DNA of 64,000 bases from positions 248,001 through 312,000 of the forward strand of contig CBDEGT010000001.1 of assembly GCA_965237965.1 (NCBI GenBank). Reading direction: 5' to 3'. This document shows, piece after piece, positions 17,476-25,026 of the stretch. The translations under genes and the position numbers were made by a program. Within the stretch, counting starts at the first letter, position 1; each line of letters starts with the position of its first letter. The notes beneath the pieces were generated by a model. The model was not told where the DNA came from. It saw only the letters and a program-made list of their open reading frames with translations, and made no database searches. The stretch comes from UBA2988 sp965237965 (GTDB lineage: Bacteria > Gemmatimonadota > Gemmatimonadetes > Longimicrobiales > Gaopeijiaceae).

Positions 17476-17952
17476 AGACTGCGCCAGTGTGCGTTTGACG
17501 ATACCCACGATTCTGGTCTGGACCATATCTGCGGTGAGTTCCTCGACCCTAAGACGAGTGGGTTCATGAGTCGGAAACGTGCCCTCACTTGATGCCTCCT
17601 CATCCTCGAAAACCAGCTTGCCGTCAGTAGTTGACCACATCAACCGAAGCCTTCCCTCGGGTGGCTCACGCTGGCGCTGTGTATCTATAGCTTTGGCTCG
17701 AAAGCGGAGTTCCAGGCGCGGACTCACATAAGCGCCCTCGAGGGTCTGTGTCACGTCGACCTGATGGCCAGCAGCTCTTAGTCTTTCGGCCAAATCCTCG
17801 AACACGGGCTCAGCGATCGCCCTCATCGCCTTCGTAGCACGATCCCGCGCCCCATCTTCCCCCGCCTCTCTTTCCTTAAGCGCTTCCGACTCCGAGCGTT
17901 TTCGCTGCTCGTAATCCGCCATGAGATCATCCAACTCATCGCCCACGGCCAT
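17473..17952 (-). CDS. Hypothetical protein, 159 residues
   Basis: I do not recognise this protein. It starts MAVGDELDDLMADYEQRKRS and has a highly charged, probably coiled-coil N-terminal part to about residue 50. A mixed alpha/beta part follows with LRLMWSTTDGKLVFEDEEAS and a helical end (MVQTRIVGIVKRTLAQS). It has no signal peptide or membrane segment, so it should be cytoplasmic. Amino-acid composition looks like a real protein and the frame is open without rare codons. Its stop lies exactly at the kinase relic 4 joint, so the native C-terminus may be lost. Confidence 0.55.
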   Translation of the reverse strand: MAVGDELDDLMADYEQRKRSESEALKEREAGEDGARDRATKAMRAIAEPVFEDLAERLRAAGHQVDVTQTLEGAYVSPRLELRFRAKAIDTQRQREPPEGRLRLMWSTTDGKLVFEDEEASSEGTFPTHEPTRLRVEELTADMVQTRIVGIVKRTLAQS

Positions 17953-18019
17953 CCTCTACTATGTCGGGAGACAACGAAGCCTCGACACGGGGAGAGGAAC
18001 ATGCACCTTCCCTATGCCC

Positions 18020-18231
18020 ACGAAAAGCTCTTTACGGCTGGCACGGGTTACGACGGAAGTCTTGCCACCGAGCTGAAAAACGTTCCGTTACCAGACCTCT
18101 GCCAACTGGGAGGCTGGAAGACCAGCCGCACGGTGTTGGAGCGCTATCGGCGGCCGGATCCTGACACCCGCTGGCAAGCCTCTCAGGGCGTTGTAGAATG
18201 CTGCCGCCAACGTTTGTGCTGGTGCCCCTGA
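18020..18231 (+). pseudogene. Tyrosine recombinase (integrase) C-terminal relic, frameshifted
   Basis: One frame reads ALYGWHGLRRK, the box II HxLRR region. A one-base shift then gives LATELKNVPLPDLCQLGGWK and SRTVLERYRRPD, which holds the GGW motif and the catalytic Tyr of a phage-type integrase. The N-terminal domain is absent. It marks a former integrative element next to kinase relic 4. Confidence 0.55.
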
Positions 18232-18240
18232 AAGCCCCCC

Positions 18241-18522
18241 TTAGTCCGGTAGTTCCGCCATCTGGCGCGATCCCGCGAATGTGTTGTAGATCCACCCGAA
18301 GAGTGCCCCTGCGATCGCACCGTCCACGAGCGCATAAAGCGTCACCAGGATCACTGAACCGAAGCCTCCCGGACCCCGGTATCCCGGGAAGATAGAGGCG
18401 CCCAGTTGTAGCCAGGCGATGCCATAGGAACTCCGGATCAGGTTGAGGAGGCTGACTAGGAAGAAGGACCCGCCCCACAGGATGGCGGCAGTCAACGCGA
18501 GGCCCTTCGTGTTCAACGACAT
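18241..18522 (-). CDS. Small membrane protein, bacteriophage holin-like family
   Basis: The 93-residue protein starts MSLNTKGLALTAAILWGGSF and has two hydrophobic segments (residues 7-28 and about 58-80: VILVTLYALVDGAIAGALFG). It ends IYNTFAGSRQMAELPD. The pattern of a short N-terminus, first helix, a GY(R)G loop, then LY-x-x-VDG-x-x-GA-x-F-x-W-x-YN is that of small bacterial proteins annotated as bacteriophage holin. Many of these lie outside prophages and have no proven lytic role. Start chosen at 18522, with GGGAG a few bases upstream. It should sit in the inner membrane. Confidence 0.55.
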   Translation of the reverse strand: MSLNTKGLALTAAILWGGSFFLVSLLNLIRSSYGIAWLQLGASIFPGYRGPGGFGSVILVTLYALVDGAIAGALFGWIYNTFAGSRQMAELPD

Positions 18523-19035
18523 AGCAGCTCCCAGGTTGGGGATGACGACTCGACCATAGGTTCGGCACTCACGGAGGACAATCCAGAGACGATTCTCAAA
18601 GAGCAGGCTCCCGAACCCCCCCCATGGCCCAGTACTGTTCCAGTTGCTGTAGGTGATGGACATATCCCTCTGTCCCCACAGTGGTGGCGATACGAATATC
18701 TACGACCGTAGTCATGGCCCATAGCGCACAACCTCAGCTTTCGCAGCGCCGGTCGTTACGGCATCGCCGGACCATGGCAAAACGATTCTACAGAATAGGA
18801 CCCCCGAAGACCCCCCTCGGGAGCTGTACAGCTCCCGAGGCATCAGATGGAGCAGCCTCTATTCCGGCTGGCGGGAGAGCGCAGCTGTAGCAGGGTCCCG
18901 CCTTGCTGCGCTCCAGGCCCCGGCCTAAGATCGCCGATGGCACCCTCGCGTCGATGGGGGCGGGCCCGAACGCTGGATTCCTTGCTTCTTCACCTCGGCA
19001 GGCACCCACTCAGGGGAGGGACGCGCCTTGAGGAA
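18523..19035. other. Gene-poor debris region
   Basis: No coding frame is convincing. The stretch holds a perfect 26-base palindrome (18815-18840) and ends at the duplicated DUF5916 fragment. Apart from these I see nothing recognisable. Confidence 0.4.
18815..18840. repeat. Perfect 26-base palindrome
   Basis: CCTCGGGAGCTGT is followed directly by its exact reverse complement. No T-run follows on either side, so it is not a clear terminator. It could be a protein-binding site or the remnant of a mobile element end. Confidence 0.6.
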
Positions 19036-19286
19036 GCGCGACGACCTGCGCTGCGTCCGGATCAGTGCACTCAGCGATCCGGCGACCCTACTCGATGTGA
19101 ACTGACCAGCCACTGCCCACTTGCGGTTCGACCACACGTGTCGGAAGTCTAACCCGGCGCTGTATGCCGAGGAGTGGAGCGTTTCGTCGAGCGGGGTCCC
19201 CGCCACGTCCCGATGGACGGTGGTCAGCAGGCCGCCGAACATCGTTTGCGCGCCCCGTAGCTTGCGGCGAGCGCGGACCGCGAGAT
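19036..19286 (-). pseudogene. Duplicated internal fragment of the DUF5916 gene
   Basis: These 251 bases match 57386-57636 of the intact DUF5916 gene with only about three differences. They encode the same barrel segment (AQTMFGGLLTTVHRDVAGTP, SALIRTQRRSSR). The fragment has neither start nor stop of its own and is cut sharply on both sides. The near identity implies a recent copy or an ongoing gene-conversion partner about 38 kb away. Confidence 0.88.
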
Positions 19287-19358
19287 TATAGGGTCCCCCG
19301 AAGCCCCGCTCCATAGGCGGCCAGGTTCCAGGTAGCAGACACGGGGGAGATACGAGTC

Positions 19359-19387
19359 TTGCCGGGTCCGGCTCCCCACTGTAATAT
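19359..19387 (+). promoter_or_regulatory. Promoter candidate upstream of the outer-membrane protein gene
   Basis: TTGCCG at 19359-19364 is followed, after 17 bases, by TAATAT at 19382-19387, in an AT-richer patch 87 bases before the ATG at 19474. Confidence 0.35.
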
Positions 19388-19473
19388 AACCGGTGGTGGA
19401 ACCATCACAGATTTATACGGAAAGAACCTTCCGGCTCACCACTCAGGCATCTTCTCAGTAATAAGGAGACACG

Positions 19474-20145
19474 ATGAGCACCTCTTCTGTCCGGGCTGGC
19501 TGGGCAGTACTTGTCGTCATGACCCTGGGGGCTGTCCAACCCGTCGCGGGCCAGGTCTCCATGAGGCTCCATGCCGGCGCGGCGTTGCCCGCCGCTGGCT
19601 TTGGGGACTTCTACGAGCCTGGAGTCGCTCTCCGTTTCGACGTGGCCTACCCGATTCGCGACCGACTGGACCTGGTCGCGGACCTGGGGATGGACTACGT
19701 GAATGGCCGAACTGGCACCTACGTCCCCGACACGCATCTCTGGAGCTTCCAGGTGGGGCTCGAAACCGACCTCCTCGCCGCCGGTACCGTCCAGCTGCGG
19801 CCCTATTTGAGCGCGGGCGCGGTGAGTTTCCGGACTAAAGAGTTCCAGCTCGAGGACCAGCCGCCTCCGCCCGACAGATCCACCATGTCGTACTTTGATC
19901 GCAAGCACTACCCGGGCTATCTCGAGCAGGTGTCGCAGATGTACGTCACCGCGAAGGGAGGTCTTCGCCTAGGCATCGATGACGGCCAGGGCGTGATATG
20001 GTGGTTGAGCGGTGAGTACAGCTGGACTCCGGTGGCTGAATCGGAGGTGGAGACCATCCGGGCGATTCCACTCGGAAGCGAGCTGAGCCCGTTCGGCTCG
20101 GCCACGAATCTGATCGTCACGCTCGGAATCAGCGTTCGGCGCTGA
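19474..20145 (+). CDS. Outer-membrane beta-barrel protein
   Basis: The 223-residue product has a signal peptide (AVLVVMTLGAVQPVAGQ). Alternating beta-strands typical of small eight-stranded barrels follow: VSMRLHAGAALPAAGFGDFY, RFDVAYPIRDRLDLVADLGM, VQLRPYLSAGAV, YVTAKGGLRLGI, WWLSGEYSWTPV and LIVTLGISVRR at the end. It resembles OmpW/OprF-like opacity family barrels, but no specific ligand can be named. AAGGAG lies seven bases before the ATG. It lies directly upstream of the SusC/SusD pair in the same direction and may be co-expressed, with a gap of 55 bases. Confidence 0.75.
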   Translation: MSTSSVRAGWAVLVVMTLGAVQPVAGQVSMRLHAGAALPAAGFGDFYEPGVALRFDVAYPIRDRLDLVADLGMDYVNGRTGTYVPDTHLWSFQVGLETDLLAAGTVQLRPYLSAGAVSFRTKEFQLEDQPPPPDRSTMSYFDRKHYPGYLEQVSQMYVTAKGGLRLGIDDGQGVIWWLSGEYSWTPVAESEVETIRAIPLGSELSPFGSATNLIVTLGISVRR

Positions 20146-20200
20146 ATGGGCACTCTTGTTTCCCTCATCCAAAGTCCACAGTCCTGAATCTGGAGGTCCC

Positions 20201-23200
20201 ATGGTACCGAGACTAAGTGCGCTTTTGGCCTCCTTCCTGCTGCTCGTGCCGAACGTTGGCGCCCAGCAGGTGACGGGAAGGGTAACCAATCAGGCGACTG
20301 GCGAGCCTTTGGCGGCGGTGCAGGTGTTCATCGCCGGGTCGGGCATCGGCGCGCTCAGCCAGCAGAACGGTCGCTACCTGCTCCTGAACGTGCCCGCGGG
20401 CACGCACACCCTCACCGCCGAGCGCATCGGATACCGCTCGGTGTCGCAGCAGGTTGCGGTGGCCGCCGCCGCGACGGTCGTCCAGGACTTTGCGCTTAGC
20501 GAGGAGGCCCTCGGACTCGACGAGATCGTCGTCACCGGGACCCCCGGCGGCACCCAGCGCCGTGCCATTGGGAACTCCGTTGTGTCGGTGGACGCGAGCG
20601 AAGTCAGCCGGGCCGTGGCGGTCGCCACCGTGCAGGATCTGCTTTCCGGCCGGAGCCCCGGCCTACAGTACGGTCGCGTCAGTGGCACCGTCGGAGCCGG
20701 CGCGCGCATCCACGTGAGGGGCTGGGCAAGCTTCAACCTGGGCACGAATCCGCTCATCTTCGTGGACGGCGTCCGCGTCAACAACTCCAGCGCCGGGCCC
20801 CTCAGAAACCGCGCGCGAGCTTCCAACGTCCTCGACGACTTCAATCCCGGGGACATCGAGAGCGTCGAGATCATCAAGGGACCGGCGGCCGCAACGCTGT
20901 ACGGCACCGAAGCCTCGGCGGGTGTGATCCAGATCATCACGAAGCGCGGGGTGGAGGGCGCCCCCAGCTTCACGATGTCGGTGCGCCAGGGTGCCAACTA
21001 TGTGAAGAACCCGGCCGACCGGTTGGGTCCCAAATGGTCCTGCACCGACAAGTTCAAGCCCCCGTGCGACGAGAACGGGACCCTGATGGGGTACAACCCG
21101 TACGTGGAGGCAAACCGGCTGGTCCACGAGGGCGCCTTCCCCTGGGATCAGGACAACCTCTACGCCGCCGGGCGCTCGCAGAGCTACAATGTGGACGTCC
21201 GGGGCGGTACCCAGACGGTCCGCTATTTCCTCTCCGCCAACTACGACGACGACGTGGGCAGCCTCTCGTACAACTGGGACAAGGCCTTCCGCACGCGGGC
21301 CAACATCGGGGCCGTCTTTTCGGAGAGCGTTTCGTTCGACGCGAGCCTGGGCTATGTGGACGGCGAGACGAGGTACAACATGCCCCAGGTGAGGGAAGGC
21401 AGTGAGTGGAATGATATGGCCTGGGGCACCGGGTACTGCTTGCCCCGCATCAGCGGGGACGAGTGTCCGCTCTTGGGCTTCCAGGAACGCCTCCCGTCCG
21501 ACATCGCCCTGATCGACACGAGACGCGCATACAGCCGGTTCACGGGAAGCGGCACGCTAAACTTCACCCCGAATGAGTGGCTCACGTCCCGGTTCATTCT
21601 CGGCTTCGACAAGACTTGGGACAGGAATTCCAGGCTCTCTCCGCTGGATACCGAGCCGCCCAACGCCTACGTCCAGACTGTGGCGGGGACGGTCGAGCTG
21701 GAGAAGCCGACCATCGAAAACGTGAGCGTGGATTGGTCCGCCACCGCTTCCATCGGCTTGAACGAGCGCTTGGGCACGAAGACCTCGGTGGGCCTGCAGT
21801 ACTACCGCAAACAGTTTGAGATGTTCGGGAATGTCGGAAGCGGTTTCCCCTCTCCGTTGTCGACCACCGTCAATCAGACCCCGCCCTCGAATGCCGTGAT
21901 CAACTACGATTACCAAGAGAACAAGTCAGTGGGCGTCTATGTCCAGGAGGAGGTCAGCTGGAACGACCGCCTCTTCGTGACGGGCGCGATCCGCTTCGAC
22001 GACAACTCGGCGTTCGGATCCGAGTTCGACTTCGAGAAGTACCCGAAGGTCTCCGCAACGTGGGTGCTCTCCGAGGAGAGCTTCTGGAACATCGATCTGG
22101 TCAACGCGCTGCGCCTGCGGGGAGCGTGGGGCAAGGCGGGCCGTCAGCCGGACACCTTCGCCAGGACGTTCCAGTACGACGTGGGTCCGGGAGTGGGCGG
22201 GAAGGCGGCCCTGATTCCCAGCGGCCCCGGAAATCCGCTGGTGGGTCCGGAGACGAGCACGGAGCTGGAGCTCGGCTTCGATGTCGCGCTGTTCGAGGAT
22301 CGGATCTCAGCCGAGTTCAGCTGGTTCACGAAGAAGACCGAGGGCGCGCTGCTGGGTATCCCACTCGCGCCGAGCCTCGGATTCCCGGGCGAAACACAGA
22401 GAAACATTGGCCAGATCGACAACTGGGGCTGGGAGTTGAGCGTGAGGAGCCGGATCTACGAGAGCCAGGATTTCACCTTCGCCCTCGCTCTCACCGGCGA
22501 GCACGTGGACAACGAGATCAAGGATCTCGGTGAGTTCCCGGGTGAGAATAGGAGAGGTACGAGTATTGTCAAGATCGGGTTCCCGTACCCGAACTACACT
22601 CAACGCGGTTTCCAGGTGGACGCCCGGTACGATCCCAACGGCAGAGTAGCTGACACCTGGGGGAGGAAGCTCTCCGCCGACTGTGATGTTGGCGTTCCCC
22701 TAGGCCCCACCGACCAGCACGGCTGGGTGCAGGGAGGGGAGATCGTTCCCTGCGAGGAGATCACTGGCAACAAAATCTTCGTGGGTCGGGCCTTCACTCC
22801 GTACAAGTTTTCGGTCGCCCCGAGGATCGGCCTGTTCAACAATGCCGTTGAGATACACGCCCTAGTGGACGGTGCGTACGGCAGGTGGATATTGAACGTC
22901 TTTCGTTCGGCCAATCAGTTCAAGAATAGCTACGGCGCTCGGTGTGATTGTGATCCCTTCTTCTCGGCTGAGCATGCAGAGCTCAGAATCTCCGAGCAGA
23001 AGTGGTACGACGCGAGCTTCTGGAAGCTGCGGGAGGTCGGGTTCCTGTACAACTTCCCTGAAACCCTGGCCAGTCGGGTCGGGGCGGAGCGCGTTGCGCT
23101 TTCATTTTCTGCGCGTGAAATCGCGACGCTGTGGGTGGCCCAGGCATACGTCACGGGTGGGGTCAAGGTATTGGATCCCGAGTTCGACTCATTTGAGACC

Positions 23201-23272
23201 CGCGACAACAACTCAAACGGCGCGACGCCGCCGCTTTCGAACATTAACTTGACGCTGCGCGTCAACTTCTAA
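20201..23272 (+). CDS. SusC/RagA-family TonB-linked outer-membrane transporter
   Basis: The 1023-residue protein has a signal peptide (ALLASFLLLVPNVGAQ). A carboxypeptidase-regulatory-like N-domain follows (VTGRVTNQATGEPLAAVQV), then the plug domain (IVVTGTPGGTQRR, NPLIFVDGVRVNN, SVEIIKGPAAATLYGTEASA). The 22-strand barrel ends in the classic terminal strand INLTLRVNF. This family imports glycans, peptides or other large ligands using TonB energy, with a SusD lipoprotein lid. The ATG at 20201 follows GGAGG and is preferred over one at 20156. The substrate cannot be inferred, as no glycoside hydrolase or peptidase is nearby. Confidence 0.92.
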   Translation: MVPRLSALLASFLLLVPNVGAQQVTGRVTNQATGEPLAAVQVFIAGSGIGALSQQNGRYLLLNVPAGTHTLTAERIGYRSVSQQVAVAAAATVVQDFALSEEALGLDEIVVTGTPGGTQRRAIGNSVVSVDASEVSRAVAVATVQDLLSGRSPGLQYGRVSGTVGAGARIHVRGWASFNLGTNPLIFVDGVRVNNSSAGPLRNRARASNVLDDFNPGDIESVEIIKGPAAATLYGTEASAGVIQIITKRGVEGAPSFTMSVRQGANYVKNPADRLGPKWSCTDKFKPPCDENGTLMGYNPYVEANRLVHEGAFPWDQDNLYAAGRSQSYNVDVRGGTQTVRYFLSANYDDDVGSLSYNWDKAFRTRANIGAVFSESVSFDASLGYVDGETRYNMPQVREGSEWNDMAWGTGYCLPRISGDECPLLGFQERLPSDIALIDTRRAYSRFTGSGTLNFTPNEWLTSRFILGFDKTWDRNSRLSPLDTEPPNAYVQTVAGTVELEKPTIENVSVDWSATASIGLNERLGTKTSVGLQYYRKQFEMFGNVGSGFPSPLSTTVNQTPPSNAVINYDYQENKSVGVYVQEEVSWNDRLFVTGAIRFDDNSAFGSEFDFEKYPKVSATWVLSEESFWNIDLVNALRLRGAWGKAGRQPDTFARTFQYDVGPGVGGKAALIPSGPGNPLVGPETSTELELGFDVALFEDRISAEFSWFTKKTEGALLGIPLAPSLGFPGETQRNIGQIDNWGWELSVRSRIYESQDFTFALALTGEHVDNEIKDLGEFPGENRRGTSIVKIGFPYPNYTQRGFQVDARYDPNGRVADTWGRKLSADCDVGVPLGPTDQHGWVQGGEIVPCEEITGNKIFVGRAFTPYKFSVAPRIGLFNNAVEIHALVDGAYGRWILNVFRSANQFKNSYGARCDCDPFFSAEHAELRISEQKWYDASFWKLREVGFLYNFPETLASRVGAERVALSFSAREIATLWVAQAYVTGGVKVLDPEFDSFETRDNNSNGATPPLSNINLTLRVNF

Positions 23273-23284
23273 GAGCACCGGTGG

Positions 23285-23330
23285 AGGCCGGCGGCGTGAG
23301 CCTGCCTTCAGGGCTCCTCGCCGCCGGCCT
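23285..23330 (+). terminator. Strong hairpin between susC-like and susD-like genes
   Basis: A 12-base stem (AGGCCGGCGGCG with CGCCGCCGGCCT) encloses a 22-base loop and is followed by GCCGAGGTTTCTTC. It may protect the upstream message or attenuate transcription into the SusD gene. It lacks a long T-run, so full termination is uncertain. Confidence 0.45.
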
Positions 23331-23385
23331 GCCGAGGTTTCTTCGCCTATGAATCCGATTTCAACGTGAACTGGGAAGAGAAGAT

Positions 23386-24870
23386 ATGAGCAACTTCATG
23401 AGCAACTCGGTGAGCCGCGAGCCACTCAAGCGGCGGGGCAGGCGGGCCTCTGCCGCTGTGACGATCGGGCTTTCGCTCGGAGTCTTGACTGGCTGCGACA
23501 ACCTGCTGGAGGTCGATTTACCTGCCCGGCTCACGGATGCCGCGCTGGAGGATCCGGAGGGGGCCGAGACCCTGTTGAACTCCGCCATCACCCACTTCGA
23601 GGATTCGTATAACACTCAGACGTGGCACCTGTTCGGCCATACGGAAGGCGGCGAGATTCTGACTCCCGCCGGTGGCGGCACATTGACCTGGTATCACGCC
23701 TACACCCCCCGAGATTTCGAACTTACGACGGTATCCCGGAGCTTCGCTTTCAATATCCATGACAAGCTGGAGAACGAGTGGACGGTCGAGCAGGTCCCCG
23801 ATCGGGCCCAGTTCATGGCCATGAGTTCCATCTATGCCGGTGCCGTTGTTGGCTGGATGGGCTCGTTGCTTTGTGAGATCACCTTCGATGCCGGCGAGCT
23901 CCTGACGCCGGACGAGACCCTGGCCGAGGCCAATCGATGGCTCGACCAGGCGCTCACCGAGATCGCTGCTGCGGGCGGCGACTTCGCGATGCCGTATGGC
24001 ATCGCTTCCAGCGCACGGACGATGGCATACGGACTGAAGGCGCAGGCGCTGTGGATGAAGGGGGACGAGCAGGGAGCCCTGAGCGCCGCCGCACAGGTCC
24101 CCAAGGGGTTCTATGCCTACGTCACCCGGGAGGGCGGGCCGACTCGCAGGAATCGCGCGTACAATGATGGCTCCAAGGCGCGACAGCTCGAGTTGTTCGG
24201 CGTCGTCGACTTCTGGACCGGGAACCCGAATCCGGTGACCGGGCAGCCCTGGCCGGACGTCATCCCCTTCACCGGATACCGGAACCTCGGGATCCTTCCG
24301 GACGGCCGGGCCGTCCGTGAAGACGGGCTCCCGATCCGCACCGAAGGCCCCTACCGCACGCCGATCGAGGACACTGCGGTTCGGGACATGAGGGTGGAGC
24401 ACGGAGTGGGACCCGTCGTAGGCCTCCCCGGGGACACGTACTTCCCCCTCAGGTACACGTCGGAAAGCGACGACATCCCGTTCGTGAACTGGAGGGAGAT
24501 GTGGCTGATCAGAGCCGAGCTCGAAGGCGGCCAGAACGCGATCGACCTGGTCAACGAGATTCGTGAGGAGGACGACCTGCCGTTGGTCACGTATGCCGAT
24601 CCGTCGAACCAGGAACAGATCCGCTACATGATCATCGAGGAAAGGCGCAGGGTCTTCTACCTCGAGGCGCGGTTTTTCTTCACCAAGATCAAGAACACGG
24701 ACCTCCTCTGGTTTCCCAGGAACTCGGGGAGGACCCGGAGGGGGGGGCAGACCTACGGGGGCGCCGTCCGGTTCCTGATGCCCGACAACGAATACGAGCT
24801 CAACCCCAACCTGACGCTCAACGATCGGGCCACCGGCTGCGCCCCGGCCGAGAAGCCGGTGGGCTTCTAG
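23386..24870 (+). CDS. SusD/RagB-family outer-membrane lipoprotein
   Basis: The 494-residue protein has a lipoprotein signal (IGLSLGVLTGCDNLLEVD, lipobox LTGC). A TPR-rich SusD fold follows: EGAETLLNSAITHFEDSYN, LAEANRWLDQALTEIAAAGG, YGLKAQALWMKGDEQGAL, IPFVNWREMWLIRAELEGG and the closing IIEERRRVFYLEARFFF region. It is the surface lid that captures ligand for the SusC transporter encoded just before it. The start at 23386 follows GAAGAGAAG. A second in-frame ATG at 23398 is possible. The gene pair is complete. Confidence 0.9.
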   Translation: MSNFMSNSVSREPLKRRGRRASAAVTIGLSLGVLTGCDNLLEVDLPARLTDAALEDPEGAETLLNSAITHFEDSYNTQTWHLFGHTEGGEILTPAGGGTLTWYHAYTPRDFELTTVSRSFAFNIHDKLENEWTVEQVPDRAQFMAMSSIYAGAVVGWMGSLLCEITFDAGELLTPDETLAEANRWLDQALTEIAAAGGDFAMPYGIASSARTMAYGLKAQALWMKGDEQGALSAAAQVPKGFYAYVTREGGPTRRNRAYNDGSKARQLELFGVVDFWTGNPNPVTGQPWPDVIPFTGYRNLGILPDGRAVREDGLPIRTEGPYRTPIEDTAVRDMRVEHGVGPVVGLPGDTYFPLRYTSESDDIPFVNWREMWLIRAELEGGQNAIDLVNEIREEDDLPLVTYADPSNQEQIRYMIIEERRRVFYLEARFFFTKIKNTDLLWFPRNSGRTRRGGQTYGGAVRFLMPDNEYELNPNLTLNDRATGCAPAEKPVGF

Positions 24871-24947
24871 TGAGTCCACGACCCCAAGGGCCGATCGAGG
24901 GGCGGTCACCGGGCCAAGCATGAAGGCTGACAAGTACGGCATCCAGC

Positions 24948-24976
24948 TTGACACTTACATATGTAGACAAATATCG
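24948..24976 (+). promoter_or_regulatory. Promoter candidate for the second DUF1592 operon
   Basis: A perfect TTGACA at 24948-24953 has a weak -10 (ATATCG, or AATATC one base earlier) after 16-17 bases, about 50 bases before the ATG. The first operon copy has the same perfect -35 hexamer. Confidence 0.35.
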
Positions 24977-25026
24977 GTTACCTTACCGGGCTGAGCTGGG
25001 CATCATCTCCGTCAAGAGGAAAGAAG

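Noticed and set aside
23518..24954. 478-codon open frame antisense to the SusD-like gene
   Set aside because: It mirrors the GC codon pattern of the real gene on the other strand and has no domain or ribosome site.
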